A DNA stretch of 8,092 nt from Clostridia bacterium (GTDB taxonomy: Bacteria; Bacillota_A; Clostridia; Oscillospirales; Acutalibacteraceae): contig JAILQN010000236.1 in the NCBI GenBank assembly GCA_024699005.1, positions 1-8,092 on the forward strand, read 5' to 3'. Numbering within the stretch: position 1 is the stretch's first letter; every line of letters starts with the position of its first letter. Positions 1-5,968 of this stretch are shown here, piece by piece. The notes under the pieces are model-generated. The model was not told the origin of the DNA, searched no databases, and worked only from the letters and a program-made list of their open reading frames with translations. A program made the translations under genes and the position numbers.

Positions 1-8
1 AGGGAAAT

Positions 9-135
9 ACCGGTACCGCGCGTGCCCACACGCGCGTTGTGCCCGCTGACTGAACACCGATCCATTTTTTATTTTGCTTAAATTGTTCTTTTCTATAGCA
101 GGCTCGATGCGCGTGTGGGCACGCGCGGTACCGGT
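9..135. repeat. 127-bp element with perfect 27-bp inverted repeats
   Basis: Bases 9-35 and 109-135 are exact reverse complements over 27 bp, beginning ACCGGTACCGCG. The 73-bp centre is AT-rich and has no ORF. Each arm is also a hairpin by itself: 17-24 pairs with 29-36 around a CCCA loop, and 109-115 pairs with 120-126 around a TGGG loop. The element can therefore fold as one long stem or as two short hairpins. The layout resembles a MITE or a REP/BIME-type intergenic palindrome. No target duplication abuts the ends: GAAAT occurs at 4-8 and 142-146, but the right copy is six bases away from the arm. There is no T-run directly after either hairpin, so a standard terminator is not supported. 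The structure is certain; its class is inference. Confidence 0.8.
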
Positions 136-162
136 GCGGCCGAAATGTTTTATCAGACAATC

Positions 163-230
163 ACTTCACCGAAATCGATTTAGTCGAAGTCCATTTCGGT
201 GAAGTCCATTTCGGTGAAATCCGTTTCGGT
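163..230. repeat. 15-bp tandem repeats with a matching upstream inverted copy
   Basis: Three tandem 15-bp units lie at 186-200, 201-215 and 216-230. The first two are identical (GAAGTCCATTTCGGT), the third differs at two positions, and a decayed fourth follows at 231-242. Upstream, bases 163-175 are a perfect 13-bp reverse complement of 193-205, which gives a hairpin with a 17-base loop. The loop side contains the palindrome AAATCGATTT (172-181). The block lies between the 27-bp inverted-repeat element and the promoter of the first gene. No start codon or ribosome site makes it coding. It is probably a dispersed intergenic repeat; a regulatory role is possible but not shown. Confidence 0.75.
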
Positions 231-265
231 AAATCCGATTTATTTATCTTATCGGCTGATTTGCA

Positions 266-294
266 TTGACGAAACAAATAAACCGTGATATTAT
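266..294 (+). promoter_or_regulatory. Extended -10 promoter of the GDPD-like/YhhN operon
   Basis: TTGACG (266-271) and TATTAT (289-294) are separated by exactly 17 bases, and TG at 286-287 forms an extended -10. This closely matches the sigma70/sigmaA consensus. The predicted start point, about seven bases past the -10, is around 300-302. That coincides with the ATG at 302 and would give a message with essentially no 5' leader. Confidence 0.65.
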
Positions 295-301
295 ATTTTA
301 T

Positions 302-1447
302 ATGGATAAAGATATAAAAAGAATCGTTACGGGCGTAATATCGCTGATATTGCTGCTGCCTGTGATTTCATTATTGCTGATACTGCCCGCCGGCGCTGAA
401 GCCGACGGGGGGGGGATGTCTGCGTCCGTTTACGAAACCTACGCCGGACCGGGCGAAAGGCTGTTGATAGTATCAAACAAAGGATACAGGCGCGAATACC
501 CCGAAAACTCCCTTGACGCGGTAAAGAGAGCCGCAGAGCTCGGCGCGGACATAGTAAAGATCGATCTGCAGACGGCTGCAGACGGCGGATTTACTCTGTC
601 CTCCGGCGAAACGCTGCTTTCCGTGCTGGAGCGGGAGGATCTTTCCTGCATGCTGATGCTGTCGGATGCGTGGCAGAACAGAGACGCGCTTTACGGTCTT
701 GTTAAGGACAAATACCTTGACAGGGTGATATTCCAGTTCGAAGGAGTAAAGCCGGACGAGACTGCCGGATGGATGAGCGGTCTTGATGCAAAACCGGAAG
801 TCTGCCTCTGGCACAAGGGCAACGTCGTTTTCGGAGCAAGGAGCTTTGTCAGAAAGTCCGCCGAAGCCGGCATCTCATCACTCTGGCTCGCGTCCCGGGT
901 ACCCTACAGCATTTCATTTTCAAAAGCGGTCACGGCTCCGGCCTCGGGGAACTCCCGTCTTATGCTGGATCTGACGGACGGCGAGAATTCCGGCAGACTG
1001 CGCGCAGATTCCCAGGTCTGGTATGACGAGGCGCTCTGCCGCGGCTTCAATATGATCTTGACCGACGACGTGCCCGGCGCGAAAAGATATCTTGAAAGAT
1101 GCGAAAACGCGAGAGAAGCTCTTGCCGCCGCTTTTGACAGCTGTGTGAACGGTTTTACGCTGCCGGATTTTACCTCCGACGTCTATGCTTCATATAAGAA
1201 AGCATATGATCTGGCGAAAGCCGACGCCGAAATCCTTCTGTCGGACGGCGGCGCCGCAGCCTCCGAAATGGAGAACGCCGCCGCGGCGCTGTACCGGGCG
1301 AGAGACAACATCGTCAGAGATTATGACGAACTGAAAACAGGCAAAGCGGGCGTGACAGTCACTCCCGGCAGGATCGCCGCCGCGGTCATCGCTGTCGCCG
1401 CAGTCTGCGCTTTCGAAATCTTTATATACAAGAGGAAACAGAAATGA
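302..1447 (+). CDS. Secreted/membrane-anchored GDPD-like protein, catalytic residues degenerate
   Basis: The product is 381 residues from the ATG at 302. A hydrophobic segment (about 8-30) ends in an A-E-A signal-peptidase-like site at 32-34. Residues about 54-278 resemble a glycerophosphodiester phosphodiesterase TIM barrel: NKGYRREYPENS (59-70) matches the HRG....PEN block, GADIVKIDLQ (81-90) matches the metal-binding strand, and ILTDD (252-256) matches the C-terminal I-TD motif. Key residues are changed: the HR of HRG is NK (59-60), the metal-ligand Glu is Lys86, and the usual HD is Ser-Ser (100-101). Catalysis by the normal mechanism is therefore doubtful. Residues about 279-350 look helical and Ala-rich, like a three-helix FIVAR-type module. 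A C-terminal membrane helix (about 357-376) and the tail KRKQK follow. Both ends suggest surface anchoring with the barrel outside. A TTG start at 266 is unlikely because it lies inside the promoter -35. No Shine-Dalgarno precedes 302. The gene overlaps the next one by 4 bp. It is possibly a carbohydrate- or lipid-binding pseudoenzyme (inference). Confidence 0.75.
   Translation: MDKDIKRIVTGVISLILLLPVISLLLILPAGAEADGGGMSASVYETYAGPGERLLIVSNKGYRREYPENSLDAVKRAAELGADIVKIDLQTAADGGFTLSSGETLLSVLEREDLSCMLMLSDAWQNRDALYGLVKDKYLDRVIFQFEGVKPDETAGWMSGLDAKPEVCLWHKGNVVFGARSFVRKSAEAGISSLWLASRVPYSISFSKAVTAPASGNSRLMLDLTDGENSGRLRADSQVWYDEALCRGFNMILTDDVPGAKRYLERCENAREALAAAFDSCVNGFTLPDFTSDVYASYKKAYDLAKADAEILLSDGGAAASEMENAAAALYRARDNIVRDYDELKTGKAGVTVTPGRIAAAVIAVAAVCAFEIFIYKRKQK
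407..415 (+). repeat. G9 homopolymer tract within the coding region
   Basis: Nine consecutive G residues encode three glycines just after the predicted signal-peptide cleavage site of the GDPD-like protein. Gaining one G would bring TGA at 514-516 into frame, and losing one would bring in TGA at 465-467. Either change would abolish the protein. Tracts of this kind are slippage-prone. Confidence 0.85.
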
Positions 1448-2169
1448 TATACTGCATTCTTATCGGCATTGCCATCGTTACCGAGGCAGTCTTCACTCCG
1501 CTGTTCCTGCATTATCAGCACCCCGGTATAAGTACCAGATCCCGGATCTGCAAAATGATCTGCGCCACTGCGTACGTCGTCGTCGCGGTCCTCGGCATGC
1601 TTTACGCCGGCAATACCTCGCGCTTCGCCGTTCTGGTCCTCGTCGGACTCTGCCTGTCCTGGGTGGGAGATCTGCTGCTGCACATAGAGGGAAATATTTA
1701 TTTCCTTATCGGCGGGGTCTTTTTCGCAGGAGCGCACGTCGTGTTCTTCGTAAACTGGCTCCTTACAAAGCGCGCTTTGTTCCCGAACGTGAGTCTTATC
1801 GAGCTGTGGGAGATAATCGCGCTGCTTGTGATATTCGCCTCAGAATGCGTTATCACATTTAAGATAAGGAACGTCAAAGCCCCGAACAAGCTGCTGCCTC
1901 TGCTGCTTGTTTACGCAGTGTTTCTGATCGGCAGCTTCATATCCGCCGCGGCTCTGAGCAGACTTCTCTGGCTTGAGGGGAACAAAGCAGGAGCGCTTCT
2001 GCTGACTTTGGGTACGTTCTTCTTTATGCTTTCGGACTTCGCCATGGTGCCTCTGACCTTCGGCACCGAAGAACAGCGGCGTGACAAGCTTTTCAAAAAC
2101 CACAATATCGGCACGTATTTCGCCGCTCAGACGCTTATCGCGCTCGCTCTTATTTTTATAAAGACATAA
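1444..2169 (+). CDS. YhhN/TMEM86-family membrane protein (putative lysoplasmalogenase)
   Basis: A 241-residue, strongly hydrophobic protein with about eight membrane segments, the usual size and topology of the YhhN family. Family hallmarks are visible: WVGDLLL (73-79, Asp76), then the glycine/histidine-rich helix IGGVFFAGAH (89-98), and later GTFFFMLSD (190-198, Asp198). The C-terminal helix IGTYFAAQTLIALAL also fits. Characterised members (TMEM86B, and a Legionella homologue) cleave the vinyl-ether bond of lysoplasmalogens, so a role in ether-lipid turnover in the cytoplasmic membrane is plausible. Substrate is not proven for most bacterial homologues. The ATG overlaps the upstream stop (ATGA, 1444-1447), and AGAGGAA at 1431-1437 is a good Shine-Dalgarno six bases before it. 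Translation is probably coupled to the GDPD-like gene. No terminator is seen after the stop. Confidence 0.8.
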   Translation: MIYCILIGIAIVTEAVFTPLFLHYQHPGISTRSRICKMICATAYVVVAVLGMLYAGNTSRFAVLVLVGLCLSWVGDLLLHIEGNIYFLIGGVFFAGAHVVFFVNWLLTKRALFPNVSLIELWEIIALLVIFASECVITFKIRNVKAPNKLLPLLLVYAVFLIGSFISAAALSRLLWLEGNKAGALLLTLGTFFFMLSDFAMVPLTFGTEEQRRDKLFKNHNIGTYFAAQTLIALALIFIKT

Positions 2170-2181
2170 TAAATATATCGC

Positions 2182-2210
2182 TTGATAATTTGTCCGTAAT
2201 ATGATATAAA
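2182..2210 (+). promoter_or_regulatory. Extended -10 promoter of the metallophosphoesterase gene
   Basis: TTGATA (2182-2187) and TATAAA (2205-2210) are 17 bases apart, with TG at 2202-2203 forming an extended -10. The expected start is near 2217, leaving a leader of about 30 nt that contains the Shine-Dalgarno of the gene at 2248. This makes the phosphoesterase transcriptionally separable from the upstream pair. The downstream housekeeping cluster may also be read from here, since no terminator or other clear promoter follows. Confidence 0.65.
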
Positions 2211-2247
2211 TAGGTGACAGGTTAAAGGTGATCGGGGAGGGTTTGAT

Positions 2248-3171
2248 ATGTTCAGATATTATTTCATCAGGGTTTTCGCCGTGCTGATGTGCGCGGTAAT
2301 GCTGGTTTTCATTCCCGCCGGGAACAGCGAAAAATACGACGTACGGGACAAGGACGCCTGCGTCATGAATTTCGCCGTGTTCTCGGACGTGCACGTGGAG
2401 GGCAACAACACCGCGCGATACAAGGTATTTACCGGTTCCCTCAAAGCCCTTAAAAACAACGAACACGGGCATGATTACCTCGCCTTCCTGGGCGACAACA
2501 CAATGAACGGTCAGGTTTTTGAAAACATGCTGTTCCACGGCGCCGTGGCCGCCTCGGGCTGGGCGAACAAGACGATAATCGCCAACGGCAACCACGATTC
2601 CGGTAATTCCGCCGGCGATTCCGCCTCTCTGCTTCAGAGATATATCGGTTTCCGCAACGCTTTCTACGGCGACAAGGGCGACAGACCGTATTACACCTTC
2701 CGCGACGAACGCGGCTTCAGGTTCATAGTCCTGGGCGAGGAATTCGACGGTGACAACGAGAGCGTATTTACCGACGCGCAGTTCGAGTGGCTGATCGACT
2801 GCCTCGATTCCGCCGCAGCCGAAGGCGACTATACCTTCATCATGACCCACTATCCATCCTATTACATCGAAAACGACAACTACGATTTCGAGGAAGTCAT
2901 TTCCCGCTACAAAAACGTGCTTTACCTGTACGGGCATACTCATATGCCCTTCCTGGAGTGGAGCTTTGACGATATCGCCGAAGGCGTTTACGGCGTCAAC
3001 CTGCCCCGCCTGACTGAGCTTGCGGGCTCCGGAGACAACGAGATCTACCACGGCACCGGCTGGGGTCTTGAAGTCGAGGCATATGAGGACGAAGTCCTCG
3101 TCAGAGTCAAGAACTTCTATACCGGCGAATGGGATGAGGAGCTGGAGCATACGTACGAGATCATAAAGTAG
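2248..3171 (+). CDS. Secreted calcineurin-like metallophosphoesterase
   Basis: A 307-residue protein with an N-terminal hydrophobic signal or anchor segment (about 5-24) followed by a calcineurin-type phosphoesterase domain. The metal-binding motifs are complete and in order: FSDVH (Asp47, His49), LGDN (Asp83), GNHD (114-117), MTHYP (His201) and YGHTH (229-232, His230 and His232). A dinuclear metal centre that hydrolyses phosphomono- or diesters is therefore expected. The N-terminal segment places the enzyme outside the membrane. The substrate cannot be read from sequence; extracellular nucleotides, phosphosugars or lipid-linked phosphates are all possible. The ATG at 2248 is well supported by GGGGAGG at 2234-2240, seven bases upstream, the strongest Shine-Dalgarno in the window. 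A C-terminal beta-rich part (about 245-307) follows the active-site core. The stop codon (TAG, 3169-3171) runs straight into a heptamer repeat array. Confidence 0.88.
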   Translation: MFRYYFIRVFAVLMCAVMLVFIPAGNSEKYDVRDKDACVMNFAVFSDVHVEGNNTARYKVFTGSLKALKNNEHGHDYLAFLGDNTMNGQVFENMLFHGAVAASGWANKTIIANGNHDSGNSAGDSASLLQRYIGFRNAFYGDKGDRPYYTFRDERGFRFIVLGEEFDGDNESVFTDAQFEWLIDCLDSAAAEGDYTFIMTHYPSYYIENDNYDFEEVISRYKNVLYLYGHTHMPFLEWSFDDIAEGVYGVNLPRLTELAGSGDNEIYHGTGWGLEVEAYEDEVLVRVKNFYTGEWDEELEHTYEIIK

Positions 3172-3232
3172 TTCCAAGTTCCAAGTTCATAGTTCATAGT
3201 CCAAAGTTCAACACTCAATACTCAACACACAA
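3171..3232 (+). repeat. Degenerate heptamer array filling the junction before murA
   Basis: Counting from the G of the upstream TAG stop, the sequence reads as seven-base units: GTTCCAA twice, GTTCATA twice, GTCCAAA, GTTCAAC, ACTCAAT, ACTCAAC, then ACACAA up to the murA ATG. About nine degenerate units occupy the whole intergenic gap. No Shine-Dalgarno, promoter or hairpin is visible within it. The same unit family recurs before maf (7719-7753). Confidence 0.8.
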
Positions 3233-4540
3233 ATGGACAGAAAATACATTATCCGCGGAGGCAAGCCCCTGACGGGCGACGTCAAAATAAGCGGAGCCAA
3301 AAATTCAGCCGTCGCGATACTGCCCGCCACGATCTTCGTGCGCGGGGTCGTGACTCTTGACAACGTTCCGGATATAAGCGACGTCCACGCGATGCTGGAC
3401 ATCCTGAAATTCCTCGGGGCGCGGGTCATCGAGTACAACGGTCCGGAGCATAAGCTTGTTATCGACACGTCAGGCGTCAGGCCTCATCCCATAGGTCACG
3501 CGCTCACCGGCACGTGCAGAGCGTCGTATTATCTGCTCGGCGCTCTTCTGGGCTGCTTCGGCACCGCCGACGTCGCCATGCCGGGCGGATGCGCATTCGG
3601 ATCACGTCCCATCAACCTGCACATAATGGGATTCAGGCGGTTGGGCGCCGAAGTCGAGGAGCTTGAGCATTTTGCAGGCGGCGGCGGCGGGGTTACCATC
3701 CGTTCAAACGGGCTCAGAGGCTCGCGTATCAGCTTTGACAAGGAATCCGTAGGAGCCACGATCAACGTCATGATGGCGGCGGCGTTCGCCGCGGGCAGGA
3801 CCACCATCCAGAACGCAGCGAGAGAGCCGCACATAGTCGACCTCGCAAGCTTTCTGAACCAGCTCGGCGCGCGGATCATGGGCGCCGGTACGGAGAATAT
3901 CACCATAGACGGAGTAACTGTGGACAGTCTGAGACGCAGCAACATAAGTCATTCCATAATCGCCGATCAGATCGAAGCAGGCACCTTCATGACGGCTGCG
4001 GCGGCGACACGGGGAAACGTCACTCTTTACAACGTCATTCCCACCCATCTCCGGCCGATAACCGACGCTCTGACCGCCACAGGCGTCTGCGTGGAAGAGG
4101 ACGAGATAGAAGAGACGGTCCGGGTTTACGTCCCAGGGAACACGCCCCTCTCCGGCACCAATATCACCGCACGGCCATATCCGGCCTTTCCTACCGATAT
4201 GCAGCCGCAGATGACGGCGTTCCTGTCCACCTGCGGCACCGATTCCAAGGTCTCCGAGGAGGTCTGGGACACCCGCTTCGGTTACGTAAGGGAACTTCGG
4301 AAATTCGGCGCGAAGATAATACAGTACGACAACAAAAACATAAAGGTCGAGGCCTGCCTGTCGGGTCTGCACGGCGCCAGCGTGGAGGCCCTGGATCTGC
4401 GCGCAGGCGCGGCCATGCTTGTAGCCGGGCTTGCAGCCGAAGGCGTGACTGAGGTCACGCATATCGAATATATAGAACGGGGCTACGAACACGTTGTGAG
4501 CAAGCTGGAAGGACTCGGCGCGGATATCACGGTAATATGA
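3233..4540 (+). CDS. murA: UDP-N-acetylglucosamine 1-carboxyvinyltransferase MurA
   Basis: A 435-residue EPSP-synthase-fold enzyme that transfers enolpyruvate from PEP to UDP-GlcNAc, the first committed step of peptidoglycan synthesis, in the cytoplasm. Catalytic landmarks are intact: SGAKNSA near the N terminus (Lys23, Asn24), CRAS (Arg96), the active-site loop PGGCAFGSRP with the fosfomycin-reactive Cys120, FPTDMQ (Asp322, the family's catalytic Asp), and DLRAG (Arg390). Length is a little above the usual 417-430. The stretch HFAGGGGGVTI (about 143-153) has five glycines in a row. The ATG at 3233 places the start motif as in other MurA proteins, yet no Shine-Dalgarno precedes it; the upstream bases are heptamer repeats. 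rbfA follows after 12 bases, so co-transcription is likely. Bacillota often carry two MurA paralogues, and which one this is cannot be decided here. Confidence 0.95.
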   Translation: MDRKYIIRGGKPLTGDVKISGAKNSAVAILPATIFVRGVVTLDNVPDISDVHAMLDILKFLGARVIEYNGPEHKLVIDTSGVRPHPIGHALTGTCRASYYLLGALLGCFGTADVAMPGGCAFGSRPINLHIMGFRRLGAEVEELEHFAGGGGGVTIRSNGLRGSRISFDKESVGATINVMMAAAFAAGRTTIQNAAREPHIVDLASFLNQLGARIMGAGTENITIDGVTVDSLRRSNISHSIIADQIEAGTFMTAAAATRGNVTLYNVIPTHLRPITDALTATGVCVEEDEIEETVRVYVPGNTPLSGTNITARPYPAFPTDMQPQMTAFLSTCGTDSKVSEEVWDTRFGYVRELRKFGAKIIQYDNKNIKVEACLSGLHGASVEALDLRAGAAMLVAGLAAEGVTEVTHIEYIERGYEHVVSKLEGLGADITVI

Positions 4541-4552
4541 AAGCGAGCGATC

Positions 4553-4939
4553 ATGTCAACATATAAACAGGCAAGAGGCGGCGAGGATATAAAACGCGAG
4601 ATAACCGCCATAATCCGCGAGATGAAGGATCCGCGCGTTTCGGGCAAGTTCCTGACTGTCGTACGGGCGGAGCTTGCGACGGATCTGTCCTACGGCAAAA
4701 TATACGTAAGCGCAATGGAGGGAATAGAGACCGCGATGACCGCCTGCGAGGCGCTGACCCACGCGGAGGGCATGATCCGCCGCGAGCTGGGGAAACGGCT
4801 CTATATCCGCAAAGCTCCGGAACTCAGATTCATCCCGGACGATTCCGTCAGGGAAGGAAACGAGATGTGGGCGAGATATAACGAGGCGGTTTCGACAAAC
4901 AGCGCTCATCCGTCCATCGAAAAGGACGACGTTGAATAA
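4553..4939 (+). CDS. rbfA: Ribosome-binding factor A (30S maturation factor)
   Basis: A 128-residue protein of RbfA length and KH-like fold. RbfA binds the pre-30S subunit and assists 16S rRNA 5'-end maturation. Family signatures are EDIKREITAIIREMKDPRV (residues 11-29), a TDLSYGKIYVS strand (43-53), EGMIRRELGKRLYIRKAPEL (72-91) and FIPDDS (93-98). The last 15 residues are an acidic, variable tail, normal for the family. The ATG at 4553 lies 12 bases after the murA stop with only a weak GAGCGA-like ribosome site. The TAA stop (4937-4939) abuts a heptamer array. rbfA before an nrnA-type gene and truB/ribF is the common Bacillota order, but infB, normally immediately upstream, is replaced here by murA. 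Confidence 0.93.
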   Translation: MSTYKQARGGEDIKREITAIIREMKDPRVSGKFLTVVRAELATDLSYGKIYVSAMEGIETAMTACEALTHAEGMIRRELGKRLYIRKAPELRFIPDDSVREGNEMWARYNEAVSTNSAHPSIEKDDVE

Positions 4940-4967
4940 TGTGCAATGTACAATGTGCAATGTGCAA
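4940..4967 (+). repeat. Heptamer array (TGTGCAA)4 between rbfA and the nrnA-like gene
   Basis: Four units directly follow the rbfA stop: TGTGCAA, TGTACAA, TGTGCAA, TGTGCAA (4940-4967). The period is seven, as in the arrays before murA and maf, but the unit is different. The array creates in-frame ATG codons at 4946 and 4967 ahead of the nrnA-like gene, which can mislead start calling. Confidence 0.8.
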
Positions 4968-4972
4968 TGGAT

Positions 4973-4980
4973 AAGGAAGA
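4973..4980 (+). promoter_or_regulatory. Shine-Dalgarno-like site favouring the 4991 start
   Basis: AAGGAAGA lies about ten bases before the ATG at 4991. It is downstream of the alternative ATGs at 4946 and 4967, neither of which has a purine-rich site. Spacing is slightly long, so support is moderate. Confidence 0.45.
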
Positions 4981-4990
4981 AAGCTTCAAA

Positions 4991-5968
4991 ATGCTCATAT
5001 CACCCGAAAGAACAGCCAGAATACTCGGCGAGAAAAGCGACTTTATTATCTTAGCGCACGAAAATCCCGACGGGGACGCGCGCGGTACGGCTCTTGCCCT
5101 TGCGTGGGCGCTCGGGGATCTGGGCAAGAGGGTCGAGGTCTTTTTAGAGGAAATACCCGAACGGGACCGTTTTCTCTGCGAAGGAGACGTCCCCTTCGTA
5201 CTTAATAATGAACGGCGCGATTTCAAAGATCCGCCGTATATTGTCGCGGTCGATACCGCCGTCAGCGCCATATTAGGCGTAAAAGGCTCCCGTTTTACAA
5301 AGGAAACGCATATCGACCTCGCGATAGATCATCACAAATCCAACGTTCAGTACGCCGATCTTACCTGCCTTGATCCCGGCGCCGCCGCGGCGTCGGAGCT
5401 TCTGTTCAGGATACTCAGAATAATGGGCGTGAACATCTCCCGCAGGATCGCGGAGTGCCTGTACGTGGGGATTTCCACCGACACCGGCTGCTTCCGCTTC
5501 GCGAACACCACTGCTGCGACTCTCCGGGCGGCTGCCGAGCTTGCCGAAACCGGAATAGATATGGCGGAAATCAACCGCGCGCAGTTCGAAACAAAGTCCC
5601 GCGCACTGCTGGAGATGGAAAAACTGGCGATGGCGGGTCTGCGCTTTGAATGCGGCGGCAGGATCGCCTCGATCGTTCTGCCGAGGGATTTCTATGAGCA
5701 GACCGGCGCGACGGAAGATGAATGCACGAACATATCGTCCCTCCCGCGGGAAATAGAAGGAGTCATTATAGGGATAACTCTTAAAGAGCGCAAAAGAGGC
5801 GAATTCAAAGTGTCCTACCGGACAAACGGCAACGTCGACGCCTGCGAGATCGCTTCGCGCTTAGGCGGAGGCGGGCATAAAAACGCCGCAGGCGCCACCC
5901 TGTACGGGACCGCGCAGGAGGTGCTGGCGAAGGTCACGGAAGCGGCGAAAGAGTATCTGCCAAAATGA
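4991..5968 (+). CDS. nrnA: DHH/DHHA1 phosphoesterase, NrnA-like (nanoRNase/pAp phosphatase)
   Basis: A 325-residue DHH-subfamily phosphoesterase. NrnA homologues degrade 2-5 nt RNAs and dephosphorylate 3'-phosphoadenosine 5'-phosphate in the cytoplasm. Motifs in order: HENPDGDA (23-30), VAVDTA (Asp88), the family-naming DHH (113-115), STDTG (162-166, Asp164), and the C-terminal DHHA1 substrate-binding loop GGGGHKNAAGA (292-302). All metal ligands expected for two Mn ions are present. I chose ATG 4991 because it puts the first motif at residue 23, as in homologues, and follows the AAGGAAGA site; starts at 4946 or 4967 would add residues encoded mainly by the heptamer repeat. The stop overlaps the truB ATG (ATGA, 5965-5968), implying coupled translation. 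Specificity for nanoRNA versus pAp or cyclic dinucleotide products cannot be separated by motif reading. Confidence 0.9.
   Translation: MLISPERTARILGEKSDFIILAHENPDGDARGTALALAWALGDLGKRVEVFLEEIPERDRFLCEGDVPFVLNNERRDFKDPPYIVAVDTAVSAILGVKGSRFTKETHIDLAIDHHKSNVQYADLTCLDPGAAAASELLFRILRIMGVNISRRIAECLYVGISTDTGCFRFANTTAATLRAAAELAETGIDMAEINRAQFETKSRALLEMEKLAMAGLRFECGGRIASIVLPRDFYEQTGATEDECTNISSLPREIEGVIIGITLKERKRGEFKVSYRTNGNVDACEIASRLGGGGHKNAAGATLYGTAQEVLAKVTEAAKEYLPK

Noticed and set aside
9..140. Intrinsic terminator formed by the GC-rich hairpins
   Set aside because: No U-run follows either hairpin directly on either strand; the T-rich bases at 63-70 are too far from the stem.
163..242. CRISPR array
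   Set aside because: The 15-bp units are directly tandem with no unique spacers, and no cas gene is present.
266..301. Upstream TTG start for the GDPD-like gene
   Set aside because: The TTG is part of the predicted -35 hexamer and would lie upstream of the expected transcript start.
302..3171. A three-gene novel defence or signalling system
   Set aside because: The GDPD-like, YhhN and phosphoesterase genes belong to known lipid and phosphoester families; the third has its own promoter, and no nuclease, toxin, sensor or mobile-element signature accompanies them.
1840..3177. 445-codon open frame on the - strand opposite the phosphoesterase and part of the yhhN-like gene
   Set aside because: It lies fully antisense to two well-supported genes, shows no recognisable domain, and long antisense frames are expected in GC-rich third-position coding DNA.
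3704..4492. 262-codon - strand frame opposite murA
   Set aside because: Shadow of murA; no family motifs and no ribosome site supporting it.
5940..5968. FMN riboswitch controlling the RibF-containing gene
   Set aside because: The gene overlaps the previous coding region by 4 bp, leaving no leader for an aptamer, and no conserved RFN pieces were seen.
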